This document shows, piece after piece, positions 58,897-64,000 of a DNA stretch of 64,000 nt. The DNA lies in assembly GCA_937899415.1 (NCBI GenBank), contig CALBPI010000060.1, forward strand, positions 1 to 64,000. Direction: 5' to 3'. The translations under genes were made by a program, and so were the position numbers. Numbering within the stretch: the first letter of the stretch is position 1; each line of letters starts with the position of its first letter. This DNA is from an uncultured Gammaproteobacteria bacterium. Its GTDB lineage: Bacteria; Pseudomonadota; Gammaproteobacteria; Steroidobacterales; Woeseiaceae. Below the pieces are notes generated by a model. The model searched no databases. It saw nothing but the letters and a program-made list of their open reading frames with translations, and was not told where the DNA came from.

Positions 58897-59829
58897 ATGA
58901 ACGTCGTCATTTTCCGCAACGGTAGCCACGGACCGCGCCAATTCAGCCTGACCTCGCCGGGGTTCATTACGGCGGCCGTTGCCGTATTCGCAGCCGTGAC
59001 CGCGCTCGTTTTTGGGGCCGGTTACACGCTCGCGCTGCAGAAAAATGACGTTGCGGACACCAACGAAATGCGCGCCATGGCCGAGGACCTCGAGGCCCAG
59101 CGAGCCGCGCTGGAAGCCGCCAAGCGCCGCGCTCAGGACACGCTCGACGCCCTGGCCATTCGAATTGGCCGCATGAACGCACACATCGTCCGGCTCGATG
59201 CCCTGGGTCAGCGCCTAACCGAAATGGCCGACCTCGAAGACGGCGAATTCGATTTTCAGTCCCAGCCCCCCATTGGTGGTCCCGAAGAGACCGAACTCTT
59301 CCTGGACATGGATGAGGCGGGTCTGCGCACCCAGCTCGACAGCCTCGACCTGCAGATCGAAGACCGCGCCCGCCAGCTCGGCGTTCTCGAGAGCGTCATG
59401 CTCTCGCGCAATCTGGGTGAGCAAACGCGCCCGCAGGGCCGGCCCGTGGATGGCGGCTGGATCTCGTCCTACTTTGGCATGCGCACTGACCCTTTCACGG
59501 GTAAAAAGGCGCGCCACAAGGGCATCGACTTCGCGGGCAAGGCTGGCGCGGATATCCACGCCGTTGGCTCGGGCGTCGTGACCTACTCGGGCAACCGCTA
59601 TGGCTACGGCCTCATGGTCGAGATCGATCACGGTGACGGCTTCGTAACCCGGTACGCCCACAACGCCGAGAACACGGTCGTGGTGGGCCAGGAGGTCCAA
59701 AAGGGCCAGCTCATCGGCTACATGGGCTCTACGGGTCGCGCCACAGGCCCGAACATGCACTTTGAAGTGCTGAAAGACGGGGCCCCGCAAAACCCCGTGA
59801 ACTACATTCGCGACGCCATCGGCAACTGA
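58897..59829 (+). CDS. LytM/M23-family peptidase-like protein with a missing active-site His
   Basis: A 310-residue envelope protein with an N-terminal membrane helix (about 23-46), a coiled coil (about 57-110) and a C-terminal LytM domain (about 186-305). The zinc ligands H207 and D211 (HKGID) and H288 are present, as is H255 (RYAHN). The H-x-H motif reads N286-M-H288 (GPNMHFEV), so the first His is replaced by Asn. It may be a weak peptidase or an inactive amidase activator, as EnvC and NlpD are. It is upstream of secA on the same strand, 170 nt apart. Confidence 0.9.
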   Translation: MNVVIFRNGSHGPRQFSLTSPGFITAAVAVFAAVTALVFGAGYTLALQKNDVADTNEMRAMAEDLEAQRAALEAAKRRAQDTLDALAIRIGRMNAHIVRLDALGQRLTEMADLEDGEFDFQSQPPIGGPEETELFLDMDEAGLRTQLDSLDLQIEDRARQLGVLESVMLSRNLGEQTRPQGRPVDGGWISSYFGMRTDPFTGKKARHKGIDFAGKAGADIHAVGSGVVTYSGNRYGYGLMVEIDHGDGFVTRYAHNAENTVVVGQEVQKGQLIGYMGSTGRATGPNMHFEVLKDGAPQNPVNYIRDAIGN

Positions 59830-59999
59830 GCGCAGGCTCACCCTTGAAATCCCGGCTTCGCCCGCCATCCCTGTAGTGATCTATCGGTGATACCCAAGCC
59901 GCCCGGCAACGCTTAAAATGACGGGCTGCCACGGTGCGGCCGTGAAGACCACGGCGCGCCACCGACTCAACGCGCCCGCTACAGCACAGGGAGCCAGTT

Positions 60000-62813
<2,814 letters not shown>

Positions 62814-62816
62814 CGG

Positions 62817-63206
62817 GTGCCCGACCTCCGCATTGAGGTCGCTGCCGGCGTGCTGCGCCGCGGCGATGACGTGCTATTGGCCGAACGTGTCCGCGGCGGC
62901 CACGGCGATGGCTACTGGGAGTTTCCGGGCGGCAAGATCGAGTCCGGCGAGTCGCCCTCAGACGCGCTCGCGCGCGAGCTTGAGGAAGAGATCGGCGTGC
63001 GCATCGATACGCCTCAGCCGCTTATCACCCTGAGCCATGACTACCCGCAACGCCACGTGCGTCTGCACGTATTCGAGGTGCATGACTGGCAGGGTGAGCC
63101 CGCGGGCAGGGAAGGGCAGGCCTTGCAGTGGTGCGCGGTGTCTGCGCTTGCGCGTGTTCAGTTGCTCGAGGCCAACGCGCCGATCGTCGCGGCGCTCACG
63201 CGCTAG
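62817..63206 (+). CDS. mutT: 8-oxo-dGTP diphosphatase MutT
   Basis: A 129-residue Nudix hydrolase that probably removes oxidised GTP and dGTP. The Nudix box G-x5-E-x7-R-E-x2-E-E-x-G runs at 39-61 (GKIESGE ... RELEEEIGV), preceded by DGYWEFPGG, the MutT-type signature. The start is a GTG at 62817, 3 nt past the secA stop; secA-mutT is a common gammaproteobacterial pair. Its TAG overlaps the opposing zapD stop in CTAG. Confidence 0.94.
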   Translation: MPDLRIEVAAGVLRRGDDVLLAERVRGGHGDGYWEFPGGKIESGESPSDALARELEEEIGVRIDTPQPLITLSHDYPQRHVRLHVFEVHDWQGEPAGREGQALQWCAVSALARVQLLEANAPIVAALTR

Positions 63207-64000
63207 CAGATACTGAGCTGAAAGCTCACGTCCTGGCTGGTTTGCGCCGGACGGGCATCCACGTTGTTCCAGCTCAGGAATCGAATCGTGAAGCGCTGCG
63301 GGCTGCCTGAGATTTCCGGGAACAGGCCCGTGCCGCCGGCCAGGCGCACGCGCAACATGCGACAGCTGGTTTCACGCGATATCGAGTGTTGGTACATGCC
63401 TGCCTGCGCCGTGTATTCGACGGTCGTCGCGCTCTGCCGGATCAACCACATCACCTGTTGCACGGCATCGCAAAGCGGCCGGAGTGAACCCAGCCACAGG
63501 TCGAGGTGCTGCAGGCGCGCCTCGTAAGGTTGGCGCAGCCAATGGCTGAACAGCGGCAGGTCGAACTCACAGGTGCCACCCGGAATGGCGCTGCGGTGTT
63601 TGATGGCGCTCAGAAACTCCGAGTCCTTGACGGTCTGCAGGTAGTGCGGACCAATAGCATTGAGCGCTTCGCGTGAGGCGCGTAGTTCAGTGAGCAAGCC
63701 GTCAACCCGGGTCCGGTCAACATTGGGATTGGCCGCAAAGCCCTCCAGCTCGCCAATTTGGCGCTCAAGCTCCTTGAGGACATCGCTGCGGACATCACCG
63801 CGCCCCAGGATGGCCGCAATTTCGAGCATGCCCGTGATGGCCTCGCGCGTGTCGATTTGCGACTCATGCGCGACGTGGTGCTCGGTCTGGTGGTAGAGGA
63901 ATTCGAGCCGCAGAAAGGTGCGCATCCGCTCATTGAGCGGTTGCTCGTAGATCGCATCCGCGGCCTCATCTCGGGGCTCGCGAGCATTTTCGACGACAAA
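63203..64000 (-). CDS. zapD: Cell division protein ZapD (5' end outside the window)
   Basis: ZapD bundles FtsZ filaments at midcell. The visible 265 residues have the ZapD core YEQPLNERMRTFLRLEFLYHQ, a helical domain, and the C-terminal beta domain ending FLSWNNVDARPAQTSQDVSFQLSIC. The frame runs off the right edge; the first 25 or so residues seen before MRTFL are longer than in E. coli and the start lies beyond 64000. The secA-mutT-zapD order is conserved. Its FtsZ partner is encoded about 6 kb away. Confidence 0.93.
   Translation of the reverse strand, partial: FVVENAREPRDEAADAIYEQPLNERMRTFLRLEFLYHQTEHHVAHESQIDTREAITGMLEIAAILGRGDVRSDVLKELERQIGELEGFAANPNVDRTRVDGLLTELRASREALNAIGPHYLQTVKDSEFLSAIKHRSAIPGGTCEFDLPLFSHWLRQPYEARLQHLDLWLGSLRPLCDAVQQVMWLIRQSATTVEYTAQAGMYQHSISRETSCRMLRVRLAGGTGLFPEISGSPQRFTIRFLSWNNVDARPAQTSQDVSFQLSIC

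Overview
The window is a 64 kb stretch of core chromosome from a GC-rich gammaproteobacterium. Evidence for that placement: the block yrbG-kdsD-kdsC-lptC-lptA-lptB-rpoN-hpf-ptsN-rapZ; the run petABC-sspAB-diaA-yraN-lpoA-rsmI-rnpB; a complete dcw cluster from mraZ to lpxC; and the order lpxC-dciA-M23 peptidase-secA-mutT-zapD. The MurE DNPR motif implies meso-diaminopimelate peptidoglycan, and the Lpt, Kds and LpxC genes imply an LPS-bearing outer membrane. The sequence alone does not fix the family or genus. I found no insertion sequence, prophage, CRISPR array or tRNA gene. The only repeat of mobile type is a small palindromic element next to the left edge.

Layout. 1-6.2 kb: rnd, an unknown membrane protein coupled to mpl, a LON-domain protein, hemL, rubredoxin, cpdA. 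6.3-18.3 kb: metK-ahcY (methyl cycle) divergent from tkt-gap-pgk-pyk, followed on the same strand by a MoxR ATPase, a CoxE-type VWA protein and a patatin. 18.2-27.6 kb (minus strand): mgtE, then rapZ-ptsN-hpf-rpoN and the LPS transport and Kdo block. 27.8-30.4 kb: ibaG-murA facing degS. 30.5-34.7 kb: petABC and sspAB. 34.7-39.1 kb: diaA-yraN-lpoA, rsmI, and the RNase P RNA gene with its promoter and terminator. 39.3-58.4 kb: a tightly overlapping dcw operon led by a promoter with MraZ-type repeats, ending in ftsZ and a separately controlled lpxC. 58.4-64 kb: dciA, a LytM-type protein, secA, mutT and the start of zapD.

Most of these genes build or divide the envelope. Mpl, MurA-G, MraY, Ddl, FtsI, FtsW and LpoA make peptidoglycan. 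KdsC/D, LpxC and LptABC make and export LPS. FtsA/L/Q/Z and ZapD divide the cell. DegS, RapZ and SecA sense stress, control amino-sugar supply or export protein. No obviously novel gene cassette stands out. The least explained features are noncoding: a promoter-to-terminator unit inside the ftsZ-lpxC gap; a roughly 356-nt leader before petA; several long palindromes without U-tracts in the rpoN/ptsN, ibaG, sspA and ftsZ regions; and an inverted-repeat operator upstream of mraZ. At protein level the points of interest are a LytM-family protein lacking one catalytic His, a MoxR/CoxE pair at the end of a glycolytic operon, and an unidentified membrane protein coupled to mpl. Start sites below were chosen from family alignment and ribosome-binding sites, so several differ from the longest open frame.
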